Origin: Rhodocyclus purpureus
GTDB lineage: Bacteria > Pseudomonadota > Gammaproteobacteria > Burkholderiales > Rhodocyclaceae
Length of the DNA stretch: 64,000 nt
Assembly (NCBI RefSeq): GCF_016653115.1
Contig: NZ_NHRX01000066.1
Location: 82,958-146,957, forward strand
Reading direction: 5' to 3'
Shown: in pieces, positions 53,127 to 62,547 of the stretch
How the letters are laid out: every line of letters begins with the position of its first letter
Position numbering within the stretch: the first letter of the stretch is position 1
The notes under the pieces: model-generated
Seen by the model: only the letters and a program-made list of their open reading frames with translations
Told to the model about the DNA's origin: nothing
The model's database searches: none
Position numbers and translations under genes: made by a program

Positions 53127-53338
53127 GCGCCGTCTCCGTCTTCCGGCGCGGCGGCCTGCAGTGCGCGCAGGCGCGCGAGCGCATGGCGCCAGGCCAGGTG
53201 ATAGACCGCACGGAAGTCCTCGGTGCTGATGTCGATGTAGCCGGAAATGTGCGCCAGCGCGTCGAGGATGTCCTCGTCGGAAAGCTCGAGTTCGAGCGCA
53301 CGGTCGAGTTCCGATCGCTCCGGGACTGTTTCTGTCAT
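53123..53338 (-). CDS. Small protein coupled to the HPP gene
   Basis: 71 residues from MTETVPERSELDRALELELS, with DEDILDALAHISGYIDISTE and DFRAVYHLAWRHALARLRAL. A GAGGAG site lies six bases before ATG 53336-53338, which is preferred to the ATG two codons earlier. The IxGYxDIxxxDFxxxYxxAxxHA pattern recurs near CBS-domain and HPP proteins; its role is unknown. Probably soluble and helical, and translated together with the HPP protein. Confidence 0.7.
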   Translation of the reverse strand: MTETVPERSELDRALELELSDEDILDALAHISGYIDISTEDFRAVYHLAWRHALARLRALQAAAPEDGDGA

Positions 53339-53505
53339 CTTCATCTCCTCGGCGGTGGCGCCGGTAGCCGCATTGTTGGGGTGACAGTATAGGCAACTGA
53401 TTTGGAGTCAGATATGGCCTCCCCGCAGCGCGGCCGGCCGGGTGTTGAATGCCTTTGCGCCCTGCTAGACTTAGTCATTAGATTTAGCCCGGTAAAGAGG
53501 CTTCG

Positions 53506-53745
53506 ATGAATCCTACGGTCGACGTCCATGAGGCGAAAACCAAGTTTTCGCGACTGCTCGAACAGGCTCACGCCGGGCAGGAAATCATTCTGGCCAAGGC
53601 TGGCAAACCCTATGCCCGCCTGATGCCGCTGGCACCGCCGCTCTCCCGGCGCCAGCCCGGTCGTCTTGAGGGGCGGGTCGGCGATGAGTTTTTCGAGCCG
53701 CTGCCCGACGACGAACTCGACGCTTGGAAGCGCTGCTGCTGGTAA
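53506..53745 (+). CDS. Phd/YefM-type antitoxin, partner toxin deleted
   Basis: 79 residues. The N-terminal DNA-binding part is typical (VDVHEAKTKFSRLLEQAHAG, EIILAKAGKPYARLMPL) and the C-terminal toxin-binding segment GDEFFEPLPDDELDAW is that of VapB-like antitoxins. The last residues KRCCW are atypical: from 53724 the DNA encodes, in another frame, the tail of a VapC toxin. The toxin body is missing. Confidence 0.88.
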   Translation: MNPTVDVHEAKTKFSRLLEQAHAGQEIILAKAGKPYARLMPLAPPLSRRQPGRLEGRVGDEFFEPLPDDELDAWKRCCW

Positions 53746-53792
53746 CGCGTGATCCCGCGTTCGAAGCATTTGGCACGAAAACCCTTTGGTGA
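53724..53792 (+). pseudogene. C-terminal stub of a VapC (PIN) toxin
   Basis: The frame LEALLLVTRDPAFEAFGTKT followed by LW and TGA matches the end of VapC toxins (xLLVTRDxAFxxYGVxTLW), including the last acidic PIN residue. It is out of frame with the antitoxin, whose final codons overlap it. An internal deletion has removed about 110 residues of toxin. Confidence 0.7.
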
Positions 53793-53799
53793 GGATGGC

Positions 53800-54603
53800 A
53801 TGAACAGAATCAGGTTGTTGATGACCGCGTTGTTCCTGTTTGCCGGCAGCGCCCAGGCGCAGGATCCCTTGGCCGTGCTCAAGGACTGCAAATGGGTCGA
53901 TCTGACCTGGTCCTTCGACGAGCAATCCGTGTACTGGCCGACCAATATCCCGTTCCGCCATGAGACGGTGTTCGAGGGGATGAACGACAAGGGCTATTAC
54001 TACTCGTCCTTCAAGTTCAGCGCCGAAGAACACGGTGGCACCCATTTCGACGCGCCGATGCACTTTGCGCAGGGCGGCAACAGCGTGGACAAGGTGCCGC
54101 TCGAACAACTGGTGGGCGAGGCGGTGGTGGTCGATGTCACCGCCAAGGCCGCCGCCGACCGCGACTACCAGGTGACGCGCGAAGATTTCGCGGCCTGGGA
54201 GCGGCAGCACGGACCGATCCCCGCGGGCGCGATCGTCTTGCTGAATACCGGATTCGCCCGCCACTACCCGGACCCCGAGCGCTACACCGGAACCACCTTG
54301 AGCGGCGCTGCAGCCGTCGCGCAGCTGCATTTCCCGGGGCTGCACCCGGAGGCTGCGAAGTGGCTCGCCGAAGAGCGGCGCATCAAGGCCGTCGGGCTCG
54401 ATACGCCGAGCATCGATTTCGGGCAGTCGAAGGACTTCATGACGCACCGCATCCTCTTCGCCAACAGCGTGACGGCCTACGAGAACGTCGCCAAGCTCGA
54501 CGAACTGCCGCCCAAGGGGGCCTGGGTCGTCGCCCTGCCGATGAAGATCAAGGGCGGCAGCGGCGCCCCGTTGCGCATCCTCGCCCTGGTTCCCCGCTCC
54601 TGA
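53800..54603 (+). CDS. Secreted cyclase-family (kynurenine formamidase-like) hydrolase
   Basis: 267 residues. Signal peptide MNRIRLLMTALFLFAGSAQA, then the cyclase-family metal motif HGGTHFDAPMHF and the second half GLDTPSIDFGQSKDFMTHRI. The fold is shared with bacterial kynurenine formamidase KynB, isatin hydrolase and polyketide cyclases, which use a divalent metal. The exported form argues against kynurenine, a cytoplasmic substrate, and leaves the substrate open. GAGGAT precedes ATG 53800. It follows the antitoxin gene by 54 bases without evident linkage. Confidence 0.85.
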   Translation: MNRIRLLMTALFLFAGSAQAQDPLAVLKDCKWVDLTWSFDEQSVYWPTNIPFRHETVFEGMNDKGYYYSSFKFSAEEHGGTHFDAPMHFAQGGNSVDKVPLEQLVGEAVVVDVTAKAAADRDYQVTREDFAAWERQHGPIPAGAIVLLNTGFARHYPDPERYTGTTLSGAAAVAQLHFPGLHPEAAKWLAEERRIKAVGLDTPSIDFGQSKDFMTHRILFANSVTAYENVAKLDELPPKGAWVVALPMKIKGGSGAPLRILALVPRS

Positions 54604-54684
54604 TCCGCGGGTGATTGGATGTGAGCTGAATCACGCGCTCGCCGGGTTCCTGCGCCTGCAGCAGTCAGGGCCACCTGGGCATGG

Positions 54685-56679
54685 CTATTTGCATCGATGA
54701 CCAGGACGCTCGGTTGTCGGCTTGTTCAAGGCAGTGGCCGCGTGCGAGTGAGGTGACCAGGCGGCCAGCGCACGCAGCAGCGAACGCTTCTTTTTCTGAT
54801 GCGACTGCATGCGCTTCAATATGTCGTCGAGCGCGCGCATCGCATCGAGTATGTGCGGGCCCTTGTTCAGCATCACGCATTCCGCACGCTCACCCATGGC
54901 GGCATCTGTGATTTCGGCGCGCGATGGCTGTCCCGTCTTGGCCAGGGTTTCGAGCACCTGCGTTGCCCAGATCACCGGCATGTGCGCGGCTTCCGCCGCC
55001 CACAGGATTTCTTCCTGGACTTCGGCGAGCCGTTCGTAACCGCATTCCACGGCGAGGTCACCGCGCGCGATCATGACACCGGCGGCCCGGCTGGCCATGG
55101 CACCGAGCAACAGCTCGGGCAGGTTCTCGAAGGCGCGTCGGGTTTCGATCTTGAGCATGAGTCCGGTATCGTGAGCGCCCAGCGCATCCAGGCGCTCGCG
55201 CAAGGCCTCGACATCGCTGCCCCGTTGCACGAAGGACAGACCGACGAGGTCGGCGTCACTGGCGATGACCGTCAGATCCTCGATGTCCTTGCCGGTCAGC
55301 GCCGGCAGGTCGAGCTGGCTGTCGGGCAGGTTGATGCCCTTGTCTCCGGCGAGACGGCTGCCGTTGGGGCCGGCCTGCACGATCTCGATGATCAGCGCAT
55401 CGGGCAGGATTTCGCGGATCACGCCCCCGATATGTCCATCATCGAAGCAGATGCGCTCTCCGATGCAGACCTGGGTGAACACTTCGGGCAGCGTGCAGGC
55501 GATCGTCGGAATCGTGTGCCATCCCGCAGCCGGGTCCGACTCGATGGCGTGTTCTGTACCGGAACGGATCAGTCGCAGCCTGTCTCCGCAGCGCAGGAGC
55601 AGAGCGCCAGGTGCGAACGGCAACTCGATGAGCTGGGTCGAGCGCCGCCCGTGACGGATACGCTGGCGCCGCAGTCGAGTCTCGGGAACGAAGTAGATCG
55701 TCTTCCCGGACTCGACGAGGACACCGGCCTGCTCGCGCGCGATCACGCGCAGGCTGCGCCGGGCCTTGCGCGCATCCACCAGATCGAGCACGTCACCCAC
55801 TTCGAGCTGGTCCAACCATTCGGGATCGACGCCGACATGAACGGGGGCGCCGGCAACGGGGTTCGTGGCTCCGAAAGGTCTCAATCCCAGCCGGGCATTC
55901 TCGACGACACGTCCGAACTTGTCACGCACGGGCTTGATCCTGAGCACACAAGCGTCTGTCTCCACCGGGCCGGTGCGCAGTTTCGGGCCGCCCAGGTCCA
56001 TCAGGATGCGTACCGGGCGTCCGACCGCCCGCGCTGCGCGGCGTACGTGATTGGCCATCGCGGACCACGTAGGCGCTTCATCATGCGCGCAATTGATGCG
56101 CGCGATGTCCATGCCGGCGGCGACGAGTTGATGCACCAGTCCGTAGTCCTGCCCCGCTTCGGAAGGCAGGGTCACCATGATGCGCACGGTGCGGCCCCGC
56201 GGCGGGTTGCCGAGCAGGGCTGCCGTGTGCTGATCGAGCAGGCGGCGGCTGCTGTAGATGCCAGCCGGTTCCTGGTCCGATCGTTCCACCCAGGTCTGTC
56301 CGGTCAGACGGTGCAGAATTCCCAGTACCTTGTCGAGATTGGCGAGGACATGGGATTCCGCGTGTCCCAGCGAGGAAAGCCCCAGCCAGGCCAGTTTTTC
56401 CTGCAGGGGGCGACGATCGCGCTGGCGCAGTACGAGATAGTGAATCAGATTACGCGCGCTCGGCAGGTAATCGGCGGATACACAGGCCAACTGCTCGCCA
56501 AAAGCCTGTTCGGAGGCCAGCATCTGCTCGCGCAGCGACCACAGCTCTTCGATCATGGTCTGGCAGATCTGCTGATCCCAATTGCCTGTGGCAGGCGGGC
56601 TGGACTGATCGATAGCCGCTGGCGATTCTCCGGCAAGGGCATCAGATTCAGCCCGACAAGGGATCAGATTGTCATTCAT
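54685..56679 (-). CDS. Pyruvate kinase-like protein with N-terminal extension
   Basis: 664 residues. Residues about 1-160 are a helical extension without known domain (EELWSLREQMLASEQAFGEQ, SARNLIHYLVLRQRDRRPLQ). The kinase barrel follows: ARINCAHDEAP, MDLGGPKLRTGP, KGINLPDSQLDLPALTGKDI, LMLKIETRRAFENLPELLLG, GVMIARGDLAVECGYERLAE and ATQVLETLAKTGQPSRAEIT. Catalytic Arg, Lys, Glu and Asp are kept. The B domain seems enlarged, and the allosteric C-domain is missing; the tail is basic. It probably makes pyruvate from phosphoenolpyruvate without the usual regulation, but another acid-phosphate substrate is possible. Confidence 0.85.
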   Translation of the reverse strand: MNDNLIPCRAESDALAGESPAAIDQSSPPATGNWDQQICQTMIEELWSLREQMLASEQAFGEQLACVSADYLPSARNLIHYLVLRQRDRRPLQEKLAWLGLSSLGHAESHVLANLDKVLGILHRLTGQTWVERSDQEPAGIYSSRRLLDQHTAALLGNPPRGRTVRIMVTLPSEAGQDYGLVHQLVAAGMDIARINCAHDEAPTWSAMANHVRRAARAVGRPVRILMDLGGPKLRTGPVETDACVLRIKPVRDKFGRVVENARLGLRPFGATNPVAGAPVHVGVDPEWLDQLEVGDVLDLVDARKARRSLRVIAREQAGVLVESGKTIYFVPETRLRRQRIRHGRRSTQLIELPFAPGALLLRCGDRLRLIRSGTEHAIESDPAAGWHTIPTIACTLPEVFTQVCIGERICFDDGHIGGVIREILPDALIIEIVQAGPNGSRLAGDKGINLPDSQLDLPALTGKDIEDLTVIASDADLVGLSFVQRGSDVEALRERLDALGAHDTGLMLKIETRRAFENLPELLLGAMASRAAGVMIARGDLAVECGYERLAEVQEEILWAAEAAHMPVIWATQVLETLAKTGQPSRAEITDAAMGERAECVMLNKGPHILDAMRALDDILKRMQSHQKKKRSLLRALAAWSPHSHAATALNKPTTERPGHRCK

Positions 56680-57056
56680 CGAGTGCCGTCTCCACGCCAG
56701 GCCGTCGTGAGGGTAGTGAGTCTCCCTGCCTGACCGGGCGTCAGGCCTGGTGGTCAGAATAAGCCAACTCGATGAAGTTCATGTGTCGGTTTGATGACAC
56801 GCTGCGTGCCGGCCAGCACGAAGGAGCGCAAGCTACTCTGGGGCTTTCATACCGTCCCCGAAATTTTTCCTTCACAGCAAGCCTTGTATCTTATAAGATA
56901 TATAAGACTAAAGTCTGCGCAGGTTTTTGCCCGGGGTGCTGCCCTTCAACCGAACTTTGGTGTCTAATTCCGGCTTGCGCGTTCCGCCCGCTTTCTGCTT
57001 CACCTTCCCGCTTCGTTTTACCGCTTCCGACCGACTTTTTCAGAGAGGACTTTGCC
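56680..57056. promoter_or_regulatory. Divergent control region between the pyruvate kinase-like gene and acnB
   Basis: 377 bases, AT-rich in the middle. CTTATAAGATATATAAG at 56890-56906 is an inverted repeat (CTTATA-N5-TATAAG) overlapping the perfect palindrome ATCTTATAAGAT at 56888-56899. The place and symmetry suggest an operator for a dimeric regulator of acnB. No riboswitch recognised. Confidence 0.5.
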
Positions 57057-59666
57057 GTGCTTGAAGCTTATCGCCAGCATGTCGCCGAGCGCGCTGCGCT
57101 GGGCATTCCGCCGCTGCCCCTGACCGCAGCGCAGACCCGCGAACTGATCGAACTCCTGAAGAATCCGCCGGCAGGCGAGGAGGGCGCGCTGGTCGAGCTG
57201 ATCACCCACCGCGTTCCGGCCGGCGTCGACGACGCGGCCAAGGTCAAGGCCGAGTTCCTGGCGAAGATCGCCAAGGGCGAGGAAGCCTGTGCGCTGATTT
57301 CTCGCGCGCAGGCCACCGAACTGCTCGGCACCATGCTCGGCGGTTTCAACATCAAGCCGCTGATCGACCTGCTCGGCGATGCCGAAGTCGGTACGGTCGC
57401 CGCCGAGGCGCTGAAGAAGACGCTGCTGATGTTCGACTACTTCCACGACGTCAAGGAACTCGCGCTCGCCGGCAACGCCAACGCCAGGGCCGTCATGCAG
57501 TCCTGGGCCGACGCCGAGTGGTTCACCAGCCGTCCCGAAGTGCCGGCTTCGCAGAAGCTGACCGTGTTCAAGGTCACTGGCGAAACGAACACCGACGACC
57601 TGTCGCCGGCGCCCGACGCCTGGTCGCGTCCCGACATCCCGCTGCATGCGCTGGCGATGCTGAAGAACCCGCGTCCGGGAATCGAGCCGGAAGAAGCCGG
57701 CGTGCGCGGCCCGGTCAAGTTCCTCGAAGAGCTGCGCGCCAAGGGCAACCTCGTCGCCTACGTCGGCGACGTCGTCGGCACGGGTTCCTCGCGCAAGTCG
57801 GCGACCAACTCGGTGCTGTGGTTCACCGGCGAGGACATCCCCTTCGTCCCGAACAAGCGTTTCGGTGGCGTCTGCCTCGGCTCGAAGATCGCGCCGATCT
57901 TCTTCAACACGATGGAAGACGCGGGCGCCCTGCCGATCGAGATCGACGCCGGCCAGATGGACATGGGCGACGAGATCGAACTGCGCGTCGATGCCGAGAC
58001 CGGCAAGGTCGCCGCGCTGAAGAACGGCGCCGTGATTGCCGAATCGCAACTGAAGACCCTGGTCATCCTCGACGAAGTCCGTGCCGGCGGCCGCATCCCG
58101 CTGATCATCGGCCGCGGCCTCACCGCCAAGGCGCGCGAAGCGCTCGGCCTGCCGCCCTCGACCCTGTTCCGCCTGCCGCAGGCGCCGGTCGATTCGGGCA
58201 AGGGCTTCACGCTGGCACAGAAGATGGTCGGCCGCGCCTGTGGCCTGCCCGAAGTCAATGGTCAACAGCAGGGCATCCGTCCGGGAACCTACTGCGAGCC
58301 GAAGATGACCACCGTCGGCAGCCAGGACACCACCGGCCCGATGACGCGCGACGAACTGAAGGATCTGGCCTGCCTCGGCTTCTCGGCCGACCTGGTGATG
58401 CAGTCGTTCTGCCACACCGCTGCCTACCCGAAGCTCGTCGACGTGCGCATGCACCGCGAACTGCCGAGCTTCATCAGCACGCGCGGCGGCGTCGCCCTGC
58501 GTCCGGGCGACGGCGTCATCCACTCCTGGCTTAACCGCCTGCTGCTGCCCGACACCGTCGGCACCGGCGGCGACAGCCACACGCGCTTCCCGATCGGCAT
58601 CTCGTTCCCGGCGGGTTCCGGCCTCGTCGCCTTCGCCGCGGCGACCGGCGTCATGCCGCTCGACATGCCCGAGTCGGTGCTGGTCCGCTTCAAGGGCGAG
58701 ATGCAGCCCGGCGTCACGCTGCGTGACCTGGTGAACGCGATCCCGCTCTACGCGATCCGCCAGGGCCTGCTGACCGTAGAGAAGAAGGGCAAGAAGAACG
58801 TCTTCTCGGGCCGCATCCTCGAGATCGAAGGCCTGCCCGACCTCAAGGTCGAACAGGCGTTCGAACTGACCGATGCCTCCGCCGAGCGCTCGGCCGCGGG
58901 CTGTACCGTGCATCTGAACAAGGCGCCGATCGTCGAGTACATGAACTCGAACATCACGCTGATGAAGTGGATGATCGCCAACGGCTACCAGGATGCGCGC
59001 ACGCTCAAGCGCCGCATCAAGGCGATGGAAGAGTGGATCGCCAACGGCGAACTGCTCGCCCCGGACGCCGACGCCGAATACGCGGCGGTGATCGAGATCG
59101 ACCTGGCCGACATCAAGGAGCCGATCGTCGCCTGTCCGAACGACCCGGACGACGTGAAGCTGCTCTCCGAAGTCGCCGGCGACAAGATCGACGAAGTGTT
59201 CATCGGCTCGTGCATGACCAACATCGGTCACTTCCGCGCTGCCGGCAAGGTGCTCGACGGCAAGTCGGACATCCCGACCCGCCTGTGGATCGCGCCGCCG
59301 ACCAAGATGGACGCGATGATCCTCAACGAGGAAGGCTACTACTCGGTGCTCGGCAAGTCGGGTGCGCGCATGGAAATGCCCGGCTGCTCGCTGTGCATGG
59401 GCAACCAGGCGCAGGTGCGCCGCGGCAGCACGGCGATGTCGACCTCGACGCGCAACTTCCCGAACCGCCTCGGCATCGACACGCGTGTCTACCTGGGTTC
59501 GGCCGAGCTGTCCGCGGTGTGCGCGCTGATGGGCAAGATCCCGACGGTCGAGGAGTACCTGGCGCAAGTCGAGGTGGTGAACAAGAAGGCCGCCGACATC
59601 TACCGCTACATGAACTTCGACCAGATCGCCGAGTTCGTGGACGTCGCGGCGACGGTGGAGATGTAA
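57057..59666 (+). CDS. acnB: Aconitate hydratase B / 2-methylisocitrate dehydratase
   Basis: 869 residues from GTG 57057 ([16 protein letters not shown]), with AGAGAGGA upstream; the longer open frame to 56772 reads through the promoter. AcnB isomerises citrate to isocitrate in the TCA cycle and also acts on 2-methylisocitrate. A HEAT-like domain starts the protein, followed by the swivel domain ([36 protein letters not shown]) and the cluster-binding core ([56 protein letters not shown]) holding the three cluster cysteines. Confidence 0.96.
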   Translation: MLEAYRQHVAERAALGIPPLPLTAAQTRELIELLKNPPAGEEGALVELITHRVPAGVDDAAKVKAEFLAKIAKGEEACALISRAQATELLGTMLGGFNIKPLIDLLGDAEVGTVAAEALKKTLLMFDYFHDVKELALAGNANARAVMQSWADAEWFTSRPEVPASQKLTVFKVTGETNTDDLSPAPDAWSRPDIPLHALAMLKNPRPGIEPEEAGVRGPVKFLEELRAKGNLVAYVGDVVGTGSSRKSATNSVLWFTGEDIPFVPNKRFGGVCLGSKIAPIFFNTMEDAGALPIEIDAGQMDMGDEIELRVDAETGKVAALKNGAVIAESQLKTLVILDEVRAGGRIPLIIGRGLTAKAREALGLPPSTLFRLPQAPVDSGKGFTLAQKMVGRACGLPEVNGQQQGIRPGTYCEPKMTTVGSQDTTGPMTRDELKDLACLGFSADLVMQSFCHTAAYPKLVDVRMHRELPSFISTRGGVALRPGDGVIHSWLNRLLLPDTVGTGGDSHTRFPIGISFPAGSGLVAFAAATGVMPLDMPESVLVRFKGEMQPGVTLRDLVNAIPLYAIRQGLLTVEKKGKKNVFSGRILEIEGLPDLKVEQAFELTDASAERSAAGCTVHLNKAPIVEYMNSNITLMKWMIANGYQDARTLKRRIKAMEEWIANGELLAPDADAEYAAVIEIDLADIKEPIVACPNDPDDVKLLSEVAGDKIDEVFIGSCMTNIGHFRAAGKVLDGKSDIPTRLWIAPPTKMDAMILNEEGYYSVLGKSGARMEMPGCSLCMGNQAQVRRGSTAMSTSTRNFPNRLGIDTRVYLGSAELSAVCALMGKIPTVEEYLAQVEVVNKKAADIYRYMNFDQIAEFVDVAATVEM

Positions 59667-59708
59667 TCAGCGCACATCGCCGCCATCCTTGAGCGGCGAG
59701 TTCGCCAG

Positions 59709-59743
59709 GAGCCCCTGTCGGAAAACCGGCAGGGGCTCTTTTT
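59709..59743 (+). terminator. Terminator of acnB
   Basis: GAGCCCCTGTCGG pairs with CCGGCAGGGGCTC (one bulge) around AAAA, followed by TTTTT, 43 bases after the stop. Confidence 0.9.
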
Positions 59744-59782
59744 CCATGCGCAGACGGTGCCCGCGTTGCGCCGTCTGCTTCT

Positions 59783-60679
59783 TCAGCTCGCGGCCTGTCC
59801 CGCCGTTCGCAGCGGCGCGGGGCCGGCCCAGCAGCCGCTGATCAGTCCCTCGGGTCGCTGTGGTGCGTTGACGCGGGCGCTGCTGGCCCAGTCTTCGCGG
59901 GCCACGTCGAGTCCGGCGAAGATACCGTAGCCGCTGCCGGCACGGATCGCGACCCCCGCCGACAGGCTCTCTCCGGCGCGGATCGCACCGCCGGCGACGA
60001 TCTCCTCGCCGGCCTTGATGCCGCGGCCCGCTTCGAGATGCATTCCGGCGCGGATCGAGCCGCCGGCGCTGATGCCGTAACCGGCGCGCAGCCCCTCGGC
60101 GACGACGATGTCGCGGCCGGCCTGCAGTTCCCTGTCGCAGCAGACCTCGTCGCCGGCGTCAAGGTCGAGGCCGACCAGAGCATTCTCGGTGACGCTGAGG
60201 CGGCCGGCGCAGCGCAGGTCCCAGCCGACGCGCAAGCCACCGGCGGCATGCAGTCTACCCGCGCAATCGACGCCCCAGGCGACGCGCAGGTCGCCGCCGA
60301 CTTCCAGGTTGCCTTCTGCACGCACGCTGGCGCCCGCGCGCAGGTCGCCGCCGACCGCGAGGTCGCCACCCACGCGCACGCCGCCACCCGTGTGCAGCGA
60401 GTGACCGATGCGGATGATCCCGTTGACATCGATGCCGCGGCGCACGTGCAGCGTGCCGGCGAAGACGATCGCGTCGGCTTCGATCGCGTCGACTTCGCGC
60501 ACCTCGCTACTGGGCCCGAACTGTTCGAGCAGCCAGCAGGCATCGCCGACGCGTCCGGCGGCGACCATGGTGTCGAGCAGTTCCTGATAGTGGCCGCCTT
60601 CGCCGAACTGGCGGACGAACCAGCGGAATCCGTCGGTACAGGGCCGCTTCGCCCTGACGAAACTTCGTGTGAGATGCAT
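59783..60679 (-). CDS. Ala-Gly repeat protein, bactofilin-like beta-solenoid
   Basis: 298 residues with AAGGGG before the ATG. After a helical start (about 1-65) the protein is one run of six-residue repeats, roughly xΦxAGG or xΦxVGG (VRVGGDLAVGGDLRAGASVR, ISAGGSIRAGMHLEAGRGIK, IVAGGAIRAGESLSAGVAIR). This is the pattern of a right-handed beta-helix or bactofilin-like solenoid with about 30 rungs-worth of short repeats. No signal peptide is visible, so a cytoplasmic scaffold is likely. The role is unknown. The convergent acnB terminator lies beyond its end. Confidence 0.75.
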   Translation of the reverse strand: MHLTRSFVRAKRPCTDGFRWFVRQFGEGGHYQELLDTMVAAGRVGDACWLLEQFGPSSEVREVDAIEADAIVFAGTLHVRRGIDVNGIIRIGHSLHTGGGVRVGGDLAVGGDLRAGASVRAEGNLEVGGDLRVAWGVDCAGRLHAAGGLRVGWDLRCAGRLSVTENALVGLDLDAGDEVCCDRELQAGRDIVVAEGLRAGYGISAGGSIRAGMHLEAGRGIKAGEEIVAGGAIRAGESLSAGVAIRAGSGYGIFAGLDVAREDWASSARVNAPQRPEGLISGCWAGPAPLRTAGQAAS

Positions 60680-61256
60680 GAAATCCCCTTAGTCGCTGGC
60701 AGCGCCGCGCGCGGCACTGCGAAGGCAGCCCTGCAGGGGAAGAGTCGCTTCGCTCCGGAGGGAGCGCGCCCCGCTCGTTCGAGCGTGATTGTGGTGCCGA
60801 AGGACTGGCCCGCAGGCGGCTGCACGTTGAACGGGACGCTGCGTGCGTCCCGGGCAAGGTGCCGTGCGGGGGAGGGGCTTCAGCCCCGGAGGTTGCCCCG
60901 CACGGCCTGGGAAAGCACGGCGGGAGACCCTGTGACCTTGAAGGCGAGCTGTGTCGCGAACGCGCGTGGTGGCGACGCCGTTGCCGACGCGCACGCGAGC
61001 GCGCGCAGCGAGGCGCGGCAACCGGTGTGGCGAAGGTGGGCGAGGGGCATGCGTGGGCGTTCGAGCGATCGAGGAAGGCGTATTGTAGGCCAGGCGGCGG
61101 GTCGCTGTCCGCCCCGGTCGACGTCCTGCGCGTCTTTTCTTGCGCGCCGCGTGCTGCCACGCGCCGGCGACGAGGCGCTGATCCGAGCTGGATGGTGGCC
61201 GCAGTCCGCAGCGGCCGGCTCCCGGATCGATGCCCGCTGGCGGGAGGGAGCTGTGT
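60680..61256. other. Intergenic region with a long GC-rich hairpin
   Basis: 577 bases between two minus-strand genes. GCCGTGCGGGG (60861-60871) pairs with CCCCGCACGGC (60896-60906), enclosing GGGGCTTCAGCCCC, so a strong double stem is possible. Long open frames on both strands show no known domain or ribosome site. I see no gene. Confidence 0.55.
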
Positions 61257-61745
61257 TCAGGCGACCGGTGCTTCCCAGTCGTCCGCCGCCGTGATGCCGC
61301 CTTCCTCGTAGCGCCAGATGATCTTCTCGTAGGTGAAGGCGATCTCCTCACGGGCCTTCCGTGACGCCTGTGCGGGATCCGTGTCGTCGAGCATCTTCAT
61401 GTGGATCGAGGCGATGCAGGCATTGACCAGTTGGATCGTGAAGTATTGCATCTCCCTGCCGTGCACCACCGGGTGCCAGAAGCGCAGTTCCCATTCGCTG
61501 ATCGTCTCGTTGGTGACGAGCATGTGCCAGAGCAGCGGCGACGCGGCGTCGACTTCCTTGGTGACGAGGACCGGCTGGTGTTGCCGTTTCCCCGTGGGCA
61601 GGCCCGAGTGCGCGTCGCGCGGCGAACTCACCGCGTGATCGAAGGCGATCACCATGATGCTGCCGACGCGACCGCGCGCCAGGGCCGAGCCCTTGATCTC
61701 GCCGCTCTTCACCCCCTTGAGTCGCAGATAAGCGTTCTGTGTCAT
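61257..61745 (-). CDS. Type VI secretion tube protein Hcp (orphan)
   Basis: 162 residues with AGGAGG before the ATG. The Hcp1 barrel is clear: YLRLKGVKSGEIKGSALARG, IMVIAFDHAVSSPRDAHSGL, PTGKRQHQPVLVTKEVDAAS and YFTIQLVNACIASIHMKML. Hcp hexamers stack into the inner tube of the type VI system. No other type VI gene lies in the window, so this copy may serve a system encoded elsewhere or carry effectors. The symbol is omitted to avoid confusion with the hybrid-cluster protein at 13532. Confidence 0.92.
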   Translation of the reverse strand: MTQNAYLRLKGVKSGEIKGSALARGRVGSIMVIAFDHAVSSPRDAHSGLPTGKRQHQPVLVTKEVDAASPLLWHMLVTNETISEWELRFWHPVVHGREMQYFTIQLVNACIASIHMKMLDDTDPAQASRKAREEIAFTYEKIIWRYEEGGITAADDWEAPVA

Positions 61746-61966
61746 GTGATGCCTCCTGTCGTGCCGGAAATTTGCATGAGCGCGCGGCCCGAGCGACTAC
61801 CGCATCGTCGTCTGCACAGGCTCGCCGGGTTGGAAAATCGCCCCGTATTATGCAATCATCGTAGATCATGCGCCGCGCCGGCACCTGCGGCGGGGCTGGC
61901 GCCGGTGAGCCTCGCTGCCGCGCCATGCGCTAGAATGCCTTGCCACGACAAACCGAGGAGGCCACG

Positions 61967-62500
61967 ATGGCCGTCCGTACCATCCTGCGCATGGGCGACC
62001 CGCGCCTGCTGCAAGCGGCCCAGCCCGTCACCGACTTTGCCGATCCTGCGCTCGAGCGCCTGATCGACGACATGTTCGAGACGATGGCCGCCGCCGGCGG
62101 CGTCGGCCTTGCCGCGCCGCAGATCGGCGTTCCGCTGCAACTCGTCATCTTCGGCTTCGCACAGAGCGCGCGCTATCCGAATGCCGAGTCGGTGCCCCAG
62201 ACGATCCTGATCAACCCGGTGATCACGCCGCTCGCCGACGAGCAGACGCTCGGCTGGGAAGGCTGCCTGTCGCTACCCGGTCTGCGCGGCGAGGTGCCGC
62301 GCTTTTCGCGCATCCGCTACCGCGGCTTCGACGAGCACGGCCAGCCGATCGACCGCAGCGTTCAGGGATTCCACGCGCGCGTCGTCCAGCACGAGTGCGA
62401 CCACCTGCATGGCGTCCTCTACCCGATGCGCATGCACGATTTCACGCGCTTCGGCTTCACCGACGTGCTTTTCCCGCAGGTGTCCGCGCCCGCCGAGTGA
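61967..62500 (+). CDS. def: Peptide deformylase
   Basis: 177 residues from [20 protein letters not shown] with GAGGAG upstream. The three metalloprotease motifs are intact: [22 protein letters not shown] and [12 protein letters not shown]. It removes the formyl group from nascent proteins. The usual partner fmt is not adjacent, and the protein resembles the second-type deformylases of betaproteobacteria that stand apart from fmt. dinB follows after 47 bases on the same strand. Confidence 0.95.
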   Translation: MAVRTILRMGDPRLLQAAQPVTDFADPALERLIDDMFETMAAAGGVGLAAPQIGVPLQLVIFGFAQSARYPNAESVPQTILINPVITPLADEQTLGWEGCLSLPGLRGEVPRFSRIRYRGFDEHGQPIDRSVQGFHARVVQHECDHLHGVLYPMRMHDFTRFGFTDVLFPQVSAPAE

Positions 62501-62547
62501 GCGGCCAGTAATCGGCGAGGCGGCAGCGCTTGCGGTAAACTGGATGG

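Noticed and set aside
57018..59567. 849-codon open frame on the minus strand
   Set aside because: Antisense shadow of acnB, with the same skewed composition as other shadows.
60507..61351. Several open frames of 150-220 codons on both strands in the gap before the Hcp gene
   Set aside because: Arg/Ala/Pro-rich translations without domain, ribosome site or conserved motif; they cover a strong hairpin.
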